Shown: piece after piece, positions 5,862 through 5,998 of the stretch
Position numbering within the stretch: position 1 is the first letter of the stretch
Layout of the letters: every line of letters begins with the position of its first letter
Assembly (NCBI GenBank): GCA_018303645.1
Contig: JAGVXR010000089.1
Coordinates: forward strand, 1 to 5,998
From: Candidatus Woesearchaeota archaeon
GTDB lineage: Archaea > Nanobdellota > Nanobdellia > Woesearchaeales > GW2011-AR4
DNA: 5,998 nt
Direction of reading: 5' to 3'
Notes under the pieces: model-generated
Database searches by the model: none
What the model was told of the DNA's origin: nothing
What the model saw: only the letters and a program-made list of their open reading frames with translations
Made by a program: the position numbers and the translations under genes

Positions 5862-5998
5862 TTAAACCACCACACTAATACTTTCCTGCTTCTGAACTCT
5901 TATGACATTCTCCACAAAGCTTTCAATTTTGCTTTCATTTGAAACAATAATAACCTGCTTCATGCTCAGCTGCTCGAGAACATCCCTTACTATGTCAA
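5862..5998 (-). CDS. rad50: Rad50/SbcC-like ABC ATPase, C-terminal 44 residues (runs off the right edge)
   Basis: The frame enters from the right edge (two bases of a split codon, then DIVRDVLEQLSMK) and ends in TAA at 5862-5864. It reads QVIIVSNESKIESFVENVIRV in a region that in Rad50 and other ABC-type SMC-like ATPases follows the Walker B and D-loop: a beta strand QVIIVS, the H-loop, then a helix and the final strand VIRV. This placement is established for the family; the assignment to Rad50 in preference to another SMC-like protein is inferred from the E-x-x-x-x-x-F-V-x-x-V-I-R-V ending. The residue at the usual H-loop histidine position is Asn (AAT at 5937-5939). The Walker A, coiled coil and zinc hook are outside the window. 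The gene probably belongs to a DNA-end-processing operon with Mre11 further right, not visible here. Confidence 0.7.
   Translation of the reverse strand, partial: DIVRDVLEQLSMKQVIIVSNESKIESFVENVIRVQKQESISVVV

Noticed and set aside
1..5998. tRNA, rRNA, CRISPR array, insertion sequence
   Set aside because: No cloverleaf, rRNA-like sequence, regularly spaced repeats, transposase motifs or terminal inverted repeats were seen on reading both strands.

Overview
The window most resembles a DPANN-type archaeon (Woesearchaeota/Pacearchaeota-like), probably from a metagenome assembly. Three things point that way: archaeal-style promoter elements (a TATA box 5' of a small gene), GGTG/GGGG-type ribosome binding sites, and gene content (TFB-type zinc ribbon, Rad50-like ATPase, a very large Asn-rich secreted protein with FG-GAP/VCBS, Ig-like, CARDB and lipase-like domains). 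The lineage is inferred from style and domain content, not proven. DNA is AT-rich and patchy; every supported gene is on the minus strand, so transcription runs from high to low coordinates.

Right end (5998-5265): the last 44 codons of a Rad50/SbcC-like ABC ATPase, then, with no gap, a TTG-started gene of 198 codons with no recognised family. The two look co-transcribed.

Middle (5264-4858): an intergenic region with a perfect 9-bp hairpin, a TATA box inside a 12-bp palindrome, and a second inverted repeat over the expected transcription start. These precede a two-gene unit, missed by a simple ORF-length cut-off: a 47-residue stand-alone TFIIB/TFB-type zinc ribbon and, directly abutting it, a 52-residue charged helical protein that looks antitoxin-like.

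Main body (4817-191): one huge extracellular protein appears to be encoded in two reading frames. The upstream frame (1220 codons) carries a signal peptide, two homologous FG-GAP/VCBS propeller modules separated by an Ig-like domain, a CARDB domain and an S-layer-type domain. It then runs into an out-of-frame stop. A +1 shift near 1180-1191 carries the reading into an alpha/beta-hydrolase (lipase-like) domain with Ser, Asp and His catalytic candidates. Restored, the product would be about 1540 residues. Assembly error, genuine mutation and recoding cannot be separated from the sequence alone.

Left end (181-1): the first 60 codons of a small membrane protein, 9 nt after the hydrolase stop.

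The likely logic is a surface or secreted glycoprotein-like adhesin/hydrolase, preceded by a small regulatory unit, with a DNA-repair operon end further upstream. A functional link among these three groups is not shown.
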